NCBI RefSeq assembly: GCF_900091525.1
Contig: NZ_FMCU01000002.1
Location: 620,001-684,000, forward strand
Direction of reading: 5' to 3'
Source: Micromonospora matsumotoense
GTDB taxonomy: Bacteria > Actinomycetota > Actinomycetes > Mycobacteriales > Micromonosporaceae
DNA: 64,000 bases
Made by a program: the position numbers and the translations under genes. The number at the start of each line of letters is the position of its first letter. Position 1 is the stretch's first letter. Positions 50,884 through 59,471 of this stretch are shown piece by piece. The notes beneath the pieces are model-generated. The model was not told the origin of the DNA. It saw only the letters and a list, made by a program, of their open reading frames with translations, and searched no databases.

Positions 50884-52509
50884 ATGACGAACACCCTCGA
50901 CCGTCGTACCCTGCTGCGCCTCGCCGGTGCGTCCGCCGGCACCGCCGTCCTCGCCGGCACCACCCTCGCCGCGAGCGGCCCCGCCCACGCGGCGGCCGGC
51001 GCGTTCCGGCACGGGGTCGCCTCCGGCGATCCCCTGCCGGACGGCATCCTGCTCTGGACCCGGGTCACCCCCGTCCCGGAGGCGCTCCCCGGCTCCGGGC
51101 TCGGCCCGGACGTCGACGTCCGCTGGCAGGTCGCCACCGACCCCGACTTCGCCACGGTGGCCGCGCAGGGCGTGGCACCGACCGGCCCGGCCCACGACCA
51201 CACCGTCAAGGTGGCGGTGACCGGGCTGGCCCCGGCCACGACGTACTGGTACCGGTTCGGCCACGGCGACGGCTGGTCGCCGACCGGGCGGACGATGACC
51301 GCCCCGACGGTGGACGCCGCGATCGACCGGCTACGGCTGGGCGTGGTGTCGTGTGCGAACTGGGAGGCCGGGCACTTCGCCGCCTACCGGCGGCTGGCCG
51401 ACCGGGGCGACCTCAACCTGGTCGTGCACCTCGGCGACTACCTCTACGAGTACGGCACCGGCGAGTTCGACGCCGGCGGCACGGTGGTCCGCCCGGTCGT
51501 GCCCGAGCACGAGACGCTGACCCTGGCCGACTACCGGGTGCGGCACGCGCTCTACAAGACCGACCCGCACCTGCAGGCGCTGCACGCCGCGCTGCCCTGG
51601 GTGATCACCTGGGACGACCACGAGGTCGCCAACGACGCGTGGTCCGGCGGGGCGGAGAACCACACCCCGGGCACCGAGGGCGCCTGGTCGGACCGGGTGG
51701 CCGCCGCCCGGCAGGCGTACCAGGAGTGGATGCCGGTGCGGTTCGGCGCGGACGGGACGATCTACCGGCGGTTGCGCTACGGCCGGCTCGCCGAGCTGTC
51801 CATGCTGGATCGGCGGTCCTACCGGTCGCAGCAGGCCACCGGCACGGCGGTGGACGACCCGACCCGCACGATCGCCGGTGCGGCCCAGCTCCGCTGGCTC
51901 GCCGACGGGCTGGCCGGCTCGACGGCACAGTGGAAACTGGTCGGCAACCCGGTGATGATGGCCCGGGTCGACCTCGGTTCGCTGCCGGCGTGGCTGCTCG
52001 GCCCGCTGGGCAAGCTGCTGGGCATCCCGCAGAACGGCGCGGTGCTCAACCCCGACCAGTGGGACGGCTACAACGCCGACCGCGACCGGCTGGTCGACCA
52101 CCTGCGGGCGACCGGGACCCGGGACGTGGTCTTCCTCACCGGCGACATCCACACCTCCTGGGCCAACGAGGTGACCACCCGGTCGACCGGGTTGACCAAC
52201 CCGGCCGCCGCCGAGTTCGTGGTGCCCTCGGTGACCAGCGACAACCTCGACGACGTCCTCGGGCTGCCGGCGGGCAACGGGTTGAGTCTGCTGGGTGCGA
52301 CCCTGCTGCGGTCGACGAACCCGCACGTGAAGTGGACGGAGCTGGACGGGCACGGCTACGGCGTGCTGGAGGTGACCCCGCAGCGCTGCCGGATGGACTG
52401 GTACCACCTGCTCGACCGGACCCAGCCCGACAGCCCGAGCCGCTGGGCCGCCGGGTTCTCGGTGGGCACCGGTTCGGCGAAGCTGCGCCGGGAGGACGCC
52501 CCGGCGTGA
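50884..52509 (+). CDS. phoD: alkaline phosphatase D (PhoD)
   Basis: 541 residues from ATG 50884. Tat signal: DRRTLLRLAGASAG with AHA cleavage near 35-38. PhoD phosphodiesterase/phosphatase motifs: HGVASGDPLPDGILLWTRVTP, VSCANWEAGHFAAYRR, VHLGDYLYEYG, TWDDHEVANDAW and LTGDIHTSWANEV, which supply the metal (Fe/Ca) ligands. It releases phosphate from esters outside the cell, usually under phosphate limitation; no Pho box was recognised upstream. It is the second secreted phosphatase in the region. Confidence 0.92.
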   Translation: MTNTLDRRTLLRLAGASAGTAVLAGTTLAASGPAHAAAGAFRHGVASGDPLPDGILLWTRVTPVPEALPGSGLGPDVDVRWQVATDPDFATVAAQGVAPTGPAHDHTVKVAVTGLAPATTYWYRFGHGDGWSPTGRTMTAPTVDAAIDRLRLGVVSCANWEAGHFAAYRRLADRGDLNLVVHLGDYLYEYGTGEFDAGGTVVRPVVPEHETLTLADYRVRHALYKTDPHLQALHAALPWVITWDDHEVANDAWSGGAENHTPGTEGAWSDRVAAARQAYQEWMPVRFGADGTIYRRLRYGRLAELSMLDRRSYRSQQATGTAVDDPTRTIAGAAQLRWLADGLAGSTAQWKLVGNPVMMARVDLGSLPAWLLGPLGKLLGIPQNGAVLNPDQWDGYNADRDRLVDHLRATGTRDVVFLTGDIHTSWANEVTTRSTGLTNPAAAEFVVPSVTSDNLDDVLGLPAGNGLSLLGATLLRSTNPHVKWTELDGHGYGVLEVTPQRCRMDWYHLLDRTQPDSPSRWAAGFSVGTGSAKLRREDAPA

Positions 52510-52519
52510 CGCACGGACG

Positions 52520-52558
52520 CCGGCCGGCCGGTCCCCGGGGCGGGAACCGGCCGGCCGG
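52520..52558. terminator. hairpin terminator between phoD and lysozyme-fold gene
   Basis: CCGGCCGGCCGGT (52520-52532) pairs exactly with ACCGGCCGGCCGG (52546-52558), with a 13-base GC-rich loop. It lies between convergent stops at 52509 and 52574. Confidence 0.7.
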
Positions 52559-52573
52559 GCCTACTTCAGATGC

Positions 52574-53266
52574 TCACCAGTGCTGCTGGACGAGGTCCGC
52601 CGCCTGCTGCTCCCACTGCGCGTACGCGTACGGGTAGGCCGAGACCTGCACGGTCTGCGCGGCGGTGGTCAGCGGCAGGTCCTGCCAGCCGGGCACGTTC
52701 TTGAGCGCGCCGAAGAACGCCCGGGAGGCGTACCCCGGGTCGGTGATCTGCTCCGGCGTGCCCCAACCCGACGACGGACGCTGTTGGAACAGCCCCTGCG
52801 AGTCGTGGTCGTTGTACGCGCCGAGGTGCCCCAGGTTGTACAGCTTCGACTCCTGGAGCGAGGTGGCCACGCCGATCACCGCGCCGCGCTCCCCCACCCC
52901 GGTCCGCTTGGCCTCCGCGATGATCGCCTTGGCGTTGGCGACCTGCGCGTCGTCCAGCGGGACGCGGGACTGGGCACCCTCCAACCCGTGCGGGATGAGG
53001 TCGTCGGTGCTCGGCTTGCCGGCCGGCACCTCGGTGGTGGGGCTGCCCGTGGTCAGGCCGGACTCGACGGTGACGCCCTGCCGGCTCTTGCCGGTGGCCA
53101 GGTCGATCGCGGCGCGGGCTCCCTCGTGGGGGCCGGTGGCGAGGGGGGCGGCCACGGCCGCCGGGCCGAATGCCAGGCCGCCGAGGGCGGCGACGCCGGC
53201 GATGCTCAGTGCGGTCCTGCGGTCCTTCGCGATGGCCGGGAGCCATCCAGTGAAGTCCAGCTTCAC
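52574..53266 (-). CDS. secreted lysozyme-fold protein (SLT-like)
   Basis: 230 residues from GTG 53266 with AAAGGG about 9 bases before; longer frames have no signal peptide. Signal-like start (AKDRRTALSIAGVAALGG then AFGPAAVAAP). The C-terminal 110 residues, GVGERGAVIGVATSLQESKL, YNDHDSQGLFQQRPSSGWGT and ITDPGYASRAFFGALKNVPG, match a family of actinobacterial secreted lytic-transglycosylase-like proteins, where Glu in LQESKL would be catalytic. Cell-wall cleavage is inferred. Confidence 0.72.
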   Translation of the reverse strand: MKLDFTGWLPAIAKDRRTALSIAGVAALGGLAFGPAAVAAPLATGPHEGARAAIDLATGKSRQGVTVESGLTTGSPTTEVPAGKPSTDDLIPHGLEGAQSRVPLDDAQVANAKAIIAEAKRTGVGERGAVIGVATSLQESKLYNLGHLGAYNDHDSQGLFQQRPSSGWGTPEQITDPGYASRAFFGALKNVPGWQDLPLTTAAQTVQVSAYPYAYAQWEQQAADLVQQHW

Positions 53267-53607
53267 GATGGTTGCCCTTTCGATCGTGGCGACGCGCTCC
53301 GGGGTGAGCGGGCCTCGGGGGAACTTCCCCGCCGGCCGCAGGTGTGCCGACCGGCGTACGGGGGACACAACCAGCCGGGAGTGTCGGTCATTCCGGAAAT
53401 GCCAGGCGGAGGGTCGACTGCGGTCCGAGCCACTCGACAGACCAGACACCCGACCTCTGACGGGACATCCCGCCGCCGCGCACGCAAAATCGCCGAAATA
53501 GCGGCATCCCGGCGATCGGATACCGCTATTTCGGCGAAAGTGCGACGCAGCGCGCGGAAGGCGTCCAGCGGTGGGCCGGGCGGTACGCGCCGCCCGGCCG
53601 GTGCCGG
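53267..53607. other. intergenic region with a near-perfect 20-base inverted repeat
   Basis: 340 bases upstream of the lysozyme-fold gene and downstream of the MBL gene (both minus strand). TCGCCGAAATAGCGG-C-ATCC (53490-53509) pairs with GGAT-A-CCGCTATTTCGGCGA (53518-53537), 19 pairs with one mismatch and an 8-base loop. On the minus strand a TTTT follows directly, so it can act as an intrinsic terminator for mscR-MBL. No second gene is present. A c-di-AMP riboswitch was considered and not found. Confidence 0.6.
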
Positions 53608-54237
53608 TCAGTGGCCGCGGGTCAGCCACTCCTGGAGGTGGGGGGCCTCCGCGCCGATGGTGGTGTCGTCGCCGTGCCCGGTGTGCACCACGGTGTCCGC
53701 CGGCAGGGTGAGCAGGCGGGTCCGGATCGACTCCACGATCGTGGCGAAGTCGCTGTACGACCGGCCGGTCGCCCCCGGACCACCGGCGAAGAGGGTGTCA
53801 CCGGTGAACACCGCGCCGAGCGACGGGGCGTGGAAACTGCACGCGCCGGGGCTGTGGCCGGGGGTGTGCAGGACCCGCAGGACGGTGTCGCCGACGGTGA
53901 TCTCCTGCCCGTCGGACAGTTCCCCGTCCGGGGCCAGGCCGGGGTGCACCAGATCCCACAGCACCCGGTCGTCGGGGTGCAGCAGGATCGGCGCGCCGGT
54001 GACCTTCGCCAGTTCCGGGGCGACCCGGACGTGGTCGTCGTGGGCGTGGGTGGCGAGGATCGCCACCACCCGACGGTCGCCGACGGCCTGACGGATCGCG
54101 GCGACGTCGTGCGGGGCGTCGAACACCACACACTCCGTGTCGTCACCGACGACCCAGACGTTGTTGTCGACGTCGAAGATCTGCCCGTCGAGGGAGAACG
54201 TGCCGGAGGTGACGGCGTGGTCGACCCGGGCGGTCAC
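53608..54237 (-). CDS. MBL-fold hydrolase, partner of mycothiol formaldehyde pathway
   Basis: 209 residues, overlapping the mscR stop by 4 bases. The zinc site is [13 protein letters not shown] (H-x-H-x-D-H), the His in [10 protein letters not shown] and the Asp in [11 protein letters not shown]. It resembles glyoxalase-II/hydroxyacylglutathione hydrolases. A metallo-beta-lactamase gene directly behind mscR is also seen in mycobacteria (Rv2260 after Rv2259), and it has been proposed to hydrolyse S-formylmycothiol; here this remains inference. Confidence 0.85.
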   Translation of the reverse strand: MTARVDHAVTSGTFSLDGQIFDVDNNVWVVGDDTECVVFDAPHDVAAIRQAVGDRRVVAILATHAHDDHVRVAPELAKVTGAPILLHPDDRVLWDLVHPGLAPDGELSDGQEITVGDTVLRVLHTPGHSPGACSFHAPSLGAVFTGDTLFAGGPGATGRSYSDFATIVESIRTRLLTLPADTVVHTGHGDDTTIGAEAPHLQEWLTRGH

Positions 54238-55322
54238 GGGAACACCACCACCGAACGCAGCACGTCACCGTCGTGCATCCGGCGGAACGCCTCCTCCACC
54301 TGGTCCAGGGCGATCTCCTCGGTGACGAAGGCGTCCAGGTCGAGCCGGCCCTGCAGATAGAGCTGGGTGAGCAGCGGGAAGTCCCGGCTGGGCAGGCAGT
54401 CGCCGTACCAACTGGACTTGAGCGCGCCACCGCGGCCGAAGACGTCCAGCAGCGGCAGGTCCACGGTCATCTCCGGGGTGGGCACCCCGACCAGCACGAC
54501 GGTGCCGGCGAGGTCCCGGGCGTAGAACGCCTGCTTCCAGGTCTCCGGCCGGCCCACCGCGTCGATCACCACGTCCGCGCCGAAGCCGCCGGTGGCGGCC
54601 CGGATCGCCTCGACGGCGTCCTCGGCGGAGGCGTCGACGGTGTGGGTGGCGCCGAACTTCCGCGCCCAGTCGAGCTTGCGGCCGTCGGTGTCCACCGCGA
54701 TGATCGTGGTCGCGCCGGCCAGGACGGCACCGGCGACCGCCGCGTCGCCGACCCCACCACAGCCGATGACGGCCACCGAGTCACCCCGGGTGACCTGTCC
54801 GGTGTTCATGGCCGCGCCGAGCCCCGCCATCACGCCGCAGCCGAGCAGCCCGACGGCGGCGGGCCGGGCCGCCGGGTCGACCTTGGTGCACTGGCCGGCG
54901 TGGACCAGCGTCTTCTCCGCGAAGGAACCGATGCCCAGGGCCGGGGTCAGCTCGGTGCCGTCGGTGAGGGTCATCTTCTGGGCGGCGTTGTGGGTGTTGA
55001 AGCAGTACCACGGCCGGCCACGGCGGCAGGCCCGGCACTCACCGCACACCGCCCGCCAGTTGAGCACCACGAAGTCGCCGGGGGCGACATCGGTGACCCC
55101 GGCGCCCACCTGCTCCACCACCCCGGCCGCCTCGTGGCCGAGCAGGAACGGGTAGTCGTCGTTGATGCCGCCCTCGCGGTAGTGCAGGTCGGTGTGGCAG
55201 ACCCCGCAGGACTGCACCCGCACCACCGCCTCGCCGGGCCCCGGGTCGGGCACCACGATGGTGGTGACCTCGACCGGAGCGCCCTTGCTCCGTGAAATGA
55301 CGCCCCGGACTTCCTGGCTCAC
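54234..55322 (-). CDS. mscR: S-(hydroxymethyl)mycothiol dehydrogenase
   Basis: 362 residues from GTG 55322 with GGGAGG before it; longer frames are unlikely. A class III zinc alcohol dehydrogenase that oxidises the mycothiol-formaldehyde adduct, the actinobacterial counterpart of glutathione formaldehyde dehydrogenase; it can also reduce S-nitrosomycothiol. Motifs: [29 protein letters not shown], structural zinc [15 protein letters not shown], and NAD loop [12 protein letters not shown]. It is translationally coupled to the MBL gene. The link to NO metabolism could matter with the NOS operon in this window, but they are 33 kb apart. Confidence 0.9.
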   Translation of the reverse strand: MSQEVRGVISRSKGAPVEVTTIVVPDPGPGEAVVRVQSCGVCHTDLHYREGGINDDYPFLLGHEAAGVVEQVGAGVTDVAPGDFVVLNWRAVCGECRACRRGRPWYCFNTHNAAQKMTLTDGTELTPALGIGSFAEKTLVHAGQCTKVDPAARPAAVGLLGCGVMAGLGAAMNTGQVTRGDSVAVIGCGGVGDAAVAGAVLAGATTIIAVDTDGRKLDWARKFGATHTVDASAEDAVEAIRAATGGFGADVVIDAVGRPETWKQAFYARDLAGTVVLVGVPTPEMTVDLPLLDVFGRGGALKSSWYGDCLPSRDFPLLTQLYLQGRLDLDAFVTEEIALDQVEEAFRRMHDGDVLRSVVVFP

Positions 55323-55389
55323 GCTGTGTCCTCCCTGCTTGCCGGCACGACGGCCGGGTGGGTCCCGCTCACCGCCGAACCTACCGCGA

Positions 55390-56781
55390 TCATGCCGCCC
55401 GCCCCATCGGTCCGCCGGACTCACCGCCCGCCGGCCGGTCACCCCCACCGTCGGGCCGGTCCCCCGGGGGTACGCGCGCCGCGTCGTCCGGTTCCACCGT
55501 CCGGGCCGCCGCGGAGCCGGTGTGCCGGCGGCGGGCGGCGTTGCGGTACCGCAGCACCTGGACCGCGCCCAGCGCCCAGAGCAGGTACTGCACGGCGAAC
55601 GCCCAGCGGAACGCGTCCAGCGGCGGGGCGCCCGCGCCCGCCGGGGTGGTCAGGTCGAGCACCACCCCGATCGCCAGCACCAGCACGATCGAGGCGACGA
55701 ACCCGCCCACGTTGACGATGCCGGTGGCGCTGCCGATGCGGTGCACCGGGTTGAACGTCCGGGCGTAGTCGAAACCGATCACCGCGCCGGGGCCGTTGAG
55801 GGCCAACACGAGCACCAGGATCACCAACAGCCAGAACGGTGCCCGGCCGGGCCAGGCCAGCACCACCGCCCACACCCCGGCGCTGGCCCCGGTGACCGCG
55901 AAGATCAGCACCGACCGGTGGAACGGGTGCCGGGCGCACAGGTAGGCGACCAACGGCCCGGCGACCAGCGCCCCGACGGTCATCAGGGTGAGCAGGGACG
56001 CCGCGACGGTCGGCGGCAGACCCTGCCCCTGCACCAGGAACGGGTAGCCCCACAGCAGCGCGAAGACCGCACCGGAGAACTGGGCGACGAAGTGCGACCA
56101 CAGCCCCAGCCGGGTGCCCGGCTGGGCCCAGGCGGCGGCCAGCTCCCGTCGTACGGTGGACAGGGACAGGGCGGGGGTGGCGACGACGCCCGGCCCGACG
56201 TCCGGGCCGTCCCGGACGACCACCAGCACCAGCACCACCGCCGTCGCCCCGAGCCCGGCGGCCACCAGGAACGCCGGGGTCCAGCCGGCGAGGTGCAGCA
56301 GCGCCACCAGCGGCACCGCGGCGAGGATCGCGCCGACCTGGCCGAAGGTGCCGGTGAGCTGCACCAGCAGTGGGTTGCGTCGGCCCGGGAACCAGAACGC
56401 GACGATCCGCAGCACGCTGATGAAGGTCATCGCGTCCCCGAGGCCCACCAGCACCCGGGCGGCGACGGCCAACCGGACGTCGGTGGCGACGGCGAAGCAG
56501 AGCTGGCCGGCGACCATCAGCGCACCACCGGCCAGCAGCAGCCGACGCGAGCCGTACCGGTCCAGGAGCACCCCGACCGGGATCTGCATGGCGGCGTACA
56601 CGGCGAGCTGGGCCACCGAGAACACCGCCAGGGCGGAGGCGTTGATGTCGAACCGGTGCGTGGCGTCCACCCCGGTCACCCCGAGGGAGCTGCGGTGGAA
56701 CACCGCCGCCAGGTAGGCGGTGACGGCCACCGCCCAGACCGCGGTGGCCCGACGGCCGGCGGGGGCGGCGGCGACGCTCAC
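55390..56781 (-). CDS. MFS transporter
   Basis: 463 residues from GTG 56781; the open frame continues to 56961 but the extra residues are low-complexity and no SD marks them. Twelve membrane helices are visible, for example [40 protein letters not shown], and motif A as [31 protein letters not shown] after helix 1 resembles the CynX/nitrate-type branch of unknown substrates. The C-terminus has a disordered Pro/Gly/Asp-rich tail. It adjoins mscR on the same strand 68 bases away but is probably separate. Confidence 0.82.
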   Translation of the reverse strand: MSVAAAPAGRRATAVWAVAVTAYLAAVFHRSSLGVTGVDATHRFDINASALAVFSVAQLAVYAAMQIPVGVLLDRYGSRRLLLAGGALMVAGQLCFAVATDVRLAVAARVLVGLGDAMTFISVLRIVAFWFPGRRNPLLVQLTGTFGQVGAILAAVPLVALLHLAGWTPAFLVAAGLGATAVVLVLVVVRDGPDVGPGVVATPALSLSTVRRELAAAWAQPGTRLGLWSHFVAQFSGAVFALLWGYPFLVQGQGLPPTVAASLLTLMTVGALVAGPLVAYLCARHPFHRSVLIFAVTGASAGVWAVVLAWPGRAPFWLLVILVLVLALNGPGAVIGFDYARTFNPVHRIGSATGIVNVGGFVASIVLVLAIGVVLDLTTPAGAGAPPLDAFRWAFAVQYLLWALGAVQVLRYRNAARRRHTGSAAARTVEPDDAARVPPGDRPDGGGDRPAGGESGGPMGRAA

Positions 56782-57008
56782 CGCCGCGCCGACCCGGTGC
56801 CCAGCACGCCGTACCCGACCGGCCGCCGGTCGGCCCGCGCGGCGGGCACCCGTGCCGGCGTACGGCGTGTCGTCATACCGCCATGGTGCGTCGCCCGGGT
56901 CCCGGTTGCCGGCGGCGGGTGGACCGCCGGTGGTCCGCGCCACTATCGACCGGCGCACCACCGGAGGGGGTCACCCCACCGATCGACCCCGCCACGCGGG
57001 GTGATCAG

Positions 57009-58478
57009 ATGACTGGGCACAATCGACGCATGTCTCCCCGCCGGTGGTTGCTCGCCGATCAACTCGGGCCGCACTTCCTGGACGACGACCACCAACCGGT
57101 GCTGCTGGTCGAGGTCAGCGAGCTGTTCCGGCGTCGGCGGCTGCACCGGCAGAAGGCGCACCTCGTCCTCAGCGCCCTGCGACACCGCGCCGCCGAACTG
57201 GGCGACCGGGCGCTGCTGCTGCGTGCCGGGACGTTCCGGGAGGCCCTGGCGTCGATAGACGGTCCGGTCGAGGTCTGCCACCCGAGCACCCGGGCCACCC
57301 GCGACTTCGTCAGGTCCGTCCCGGGGCTGACCGTGTTGCCGCCCCGCGGCTTCATCACCGACCGGGCCGACTTCGCCGACTGGGCGGACCGGCCCCGGCG
57401 GGGGCCGCTGCGGATGGTCGACTTCTACCGGTACGCCAAGCGCCGCCACGGGGTGCTCACCGGCCCGGGACCGACCGGCCGCGCAGGTGCCGCCCCCACC
57501 GGGCGCACCCTGGACGTACCGGCCCCACCGCCGATCGTCGAGGACGACATCGACGCCGAGGTCCGGGCCGACCTGGACCGGTGGGAACGCGACGGCGTGC
57601 GGTTCGTCGGCCGGGACGCCCCCCGCGCGCACCCGGCCAGCCACACCGAGGCCGAGGAGCGACTCGACCACTTCCTGCGGCACCGGCTGCCCGAGTTCGG
57701 CCGCTACGGCGACGTGATCAGCGCCGAGGACCCGGTGCTGGCCCACGGGATGCTCTCCGCCTCGTTCAACCTCGGGTTGCTCGACCCGGCGGTGGCCGTG
57801 TCCCGGGCGGAGGCGGCCTGGCGGGCCGGTGACGCCCCACAGGACTCGGTGGAGGCGTTCATCCGGGGCATCCTCGGCTGGCGCGAGTTCCTCTGGCAGC
57901 TCTACTGGTATGTCGAGCCGCCCTACCGGGGCACCGGTTGGCTGGCCGCGACCGAACCACTGCCACAGTGGTTCCTGGACCTCGACGCCGACGCGGTGGA
58001 GGCCCGCTGCCTCGCCGACGTGCTCGCCGGGGTGCGCGACCGGGCGTGGGCGCACCACGCCCAACGGCTGCTGGTGCTCGGCAACCACGCGTTGCAGCGC
58101 GGCTGGCGTCCGACGGAACTGGTCGACTGGTTCCAGCGCAGCTTCGTCGACGGCGTCGAGTGGGTGATGAACACCACCGTGATCGGGATGAGCCAGTACG
58201 CCGACCTGGCCCGGGTGGACACCCGCCCGTACGCCGTGGACGGGCGGTACATCGACGAGATCAGCGACTACTGCACCGGCTGCCGCTACCAGCCGGACCG
58301 GGAACTCGGCGATCTCGCCTGCCCGTACACCGGGGGGTTCGCGGCGTTTCTGCACCGCAACCGGGCGAAGCTGGTCGCCGACCCCCGGCTGGCCGCGGAG
58401 CTGGCCGCCCGGGACGACCCGCAGCACCGGGAGGCGGTGCTGGCGCAGGAGGAGAAGCGGGGCAGCAACCCGCCCTGA
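57009..58478 (+). CDS. iron-sulfur cryptochrome/photolyase (FeS-BCP)
   Basis: 489 residues from ATG 57009 (GGGG 7 bases before); ATG 57030 is an alternative. The N-terminal Rossmann domain WLLADQLGPHFLDD and VDFYRYAKRRHGVL are typical. The FAD domain has FNLGLLDPAVAV, FIRGILGWREFLWQLYWY and VEWVMNTTVIGMSQYAD. The [4Fe-4S] Cys set is visible as CTGCRYQPDRELGDLACPY together with CLADV upstream. FeS-BCP enzymes repair (6-4) photoproducts using light. It is divergent from the MFS gene by 227 bases. Confidence 0.9.
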   Translation: MTGHNRRMSPRRWLLADQLGPHFLDDDHQPVLLVEVSELFRRRRLHRQKAHLVLSALRHRAAELGDRALLLRAGTFREALASIDGPVEVCHPSTRATRDFVRSVPGLTVLPPRGFITDRADFADWADRPRRGPLRMVDFYRYAKRRHGVLTGPGPTGRAGAAPTGRTLDVPAPPPIVEDDIDAEVRADLDRWERDGVRFVGRDAPRAHPASHTEAEERLDHFLRHRLPEFGRYGDVISAEDPVLAHGMLSASFNLGLLDPAVAVSRAEAAWRAGDAPQDSVEAFIRGILGWREFLWQLYWYVEPPYRGTGWLAATEPLPQWFLDLDADAVEARCLADVLAGVRDRAWAHHAQRLLVLGNHALQRGWRPTELVDWFQRSFVDGVEWVMNTTVIGMSQYADLARVDTRPYAVDGRYIDEISDYCTGCRYQPDRELGDLACPYTGGFAAFLHRNRAKLVADPRLAAELAARDDPQHREAVLAQEEKRGSNPP

Positions 58479-58508
58479 CCGACGGTGCCGTGCCGGGGCG
58501 GGGGTCCC

Positions 58509-59414
58509 TCACGCGACCTCGCCGGCGGGCAGGTCGGTCGGGACCGGGGCCGCCGACCGGGGAGACAGGGCGGACCGTCCGCTCGGACCACCGACGAGGC
58601 GGACACCGGCGGCGAGCAACCGGCCGTACGAGCCGGGCACGACCCGACCCAGCAGGTCGGGCAGCTTCGCCGACCAGCCGATCAGCACCCGGCCGCGACG
58701 GCGTTCGACCCCGCGCAGGATCACCTCGGCGGCCCGTTCGGGCGCGATGGACAGCAGCTTCTCGAACTGCCGCAGCGTGGTCTCGAACTCCTCGCGGGCC
58801 ACCCCGCTGCCGACCCGGGTGTTGCGGGCGATCCGGGTGGCGATACCGCCGGGATGCACCGACGTCACCCCGATGCCGTCCTCGACCAACTCGTGCCGCA
58901 ACGCCTCGGTGAAGCCCCGCAGGGCGAACTTGCTGGCCGAGTAGGCGGTCTGTCCGGCCGGGGCGATCAGGCCGAACAGGCTGGAGACGTTGACCACGTG
59001 CGCGCCGGGCTCGGCCTTCAACGCCGGCAGCAGGGCATGGGTGAGCTGCACCGGCGCCCGGAAGTTGATGTCCACGACCCAGTGGAACTCGTCCATGGTG
59101 ACCTGGTCGAACCGGCCACCGAGGGCCACCCCGGCGTTGTTGACCAGCAACCGGATCCGGGGATGCCGGGCCTGGATCTCCTCGGCCACCCGGGCGGTGG
59201 TGCACAGGTCGGCCAGGTCGACCAGGTGGGTGTCGACTCGGCGGGGGTGGACGGCACGGATCGCGGCGGCGACCGCGTCGAGCCGGTCGGCGTCCCGGTC
59301 GAGCAGGACCAGATCGCTGCCGCGCCGGGCCAGCCCGTGGGCGAGCGCCTCGCCGATTCCGCTGGCGGCACCGGTGACCACGGCGGTCCCGGCCGGGAAA
59401 ACGAAGCTACGCAC
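58509..59414 (-). CDS. SDR-family oxidoreductase (SadH-like)
   Basis: 301 residues from GTG 59414 with GGAGG before it. Motifs: AVVTGAASGIGEALA, LLVNNAGVALGG, NVSSLFGLIAPAGQTAYSASKFA (Ser and Tyr-x3-Lys), VTSVHPGGIAT. The 50-residue C-terminal extension after the core is typical of the SadH/mycolate reductase subgroup. It lies 57 bases downstream of the monooxygenase on the same strand, an order like mycobacterial mymA-lipR-sadH minus lipR. Together they may modify fatty acids or ketones. Confidence 0.85.
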   Translation of the reverse strand: MRSFVFPAGTAVVTGAASGIGEALAHGLARRGSDLVLLDRDADRLDAVAAAIRAVHPRRVDTHLVDLADLCTTARVAEEIQARHPRIRLLVNNAGVALGGRFDQVTMDEFHWVVDINFRAPVQLTHALLPALKAEPGAHVVNVSSLFGLIAPAGQTAYSASKFALRGFTEALRHELVEDGIGVTSVHPGGIATRIARNTRVGSGVAREEFETTLRQFEKLLSIAPERAAEVILRGVERRRGRVLIGWSAKLPDLLGRVVPGSYGRLLAAGVRLVGGPSGRSALSPRSAAPVPTDLPAGEVA

Positions 59415-59471
59415 GTGGCCTCCTTGCTGCGGTACAGGGACGCATTGCAGTGTGGTGGACGATGGGCCGGC

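Noticed and set aside
53267..53489. Possible c-di-AMP (ydaO) riboswitch before the secreted lysozyme-fold gene
   Set aside because: Riboswitches of this class often precede actinobacterial cell-wall hydrolases, and GGGGGAAC and GGGGTGAG blocks occur, but they lie on the strand opposite to the gene and in the wrong order.
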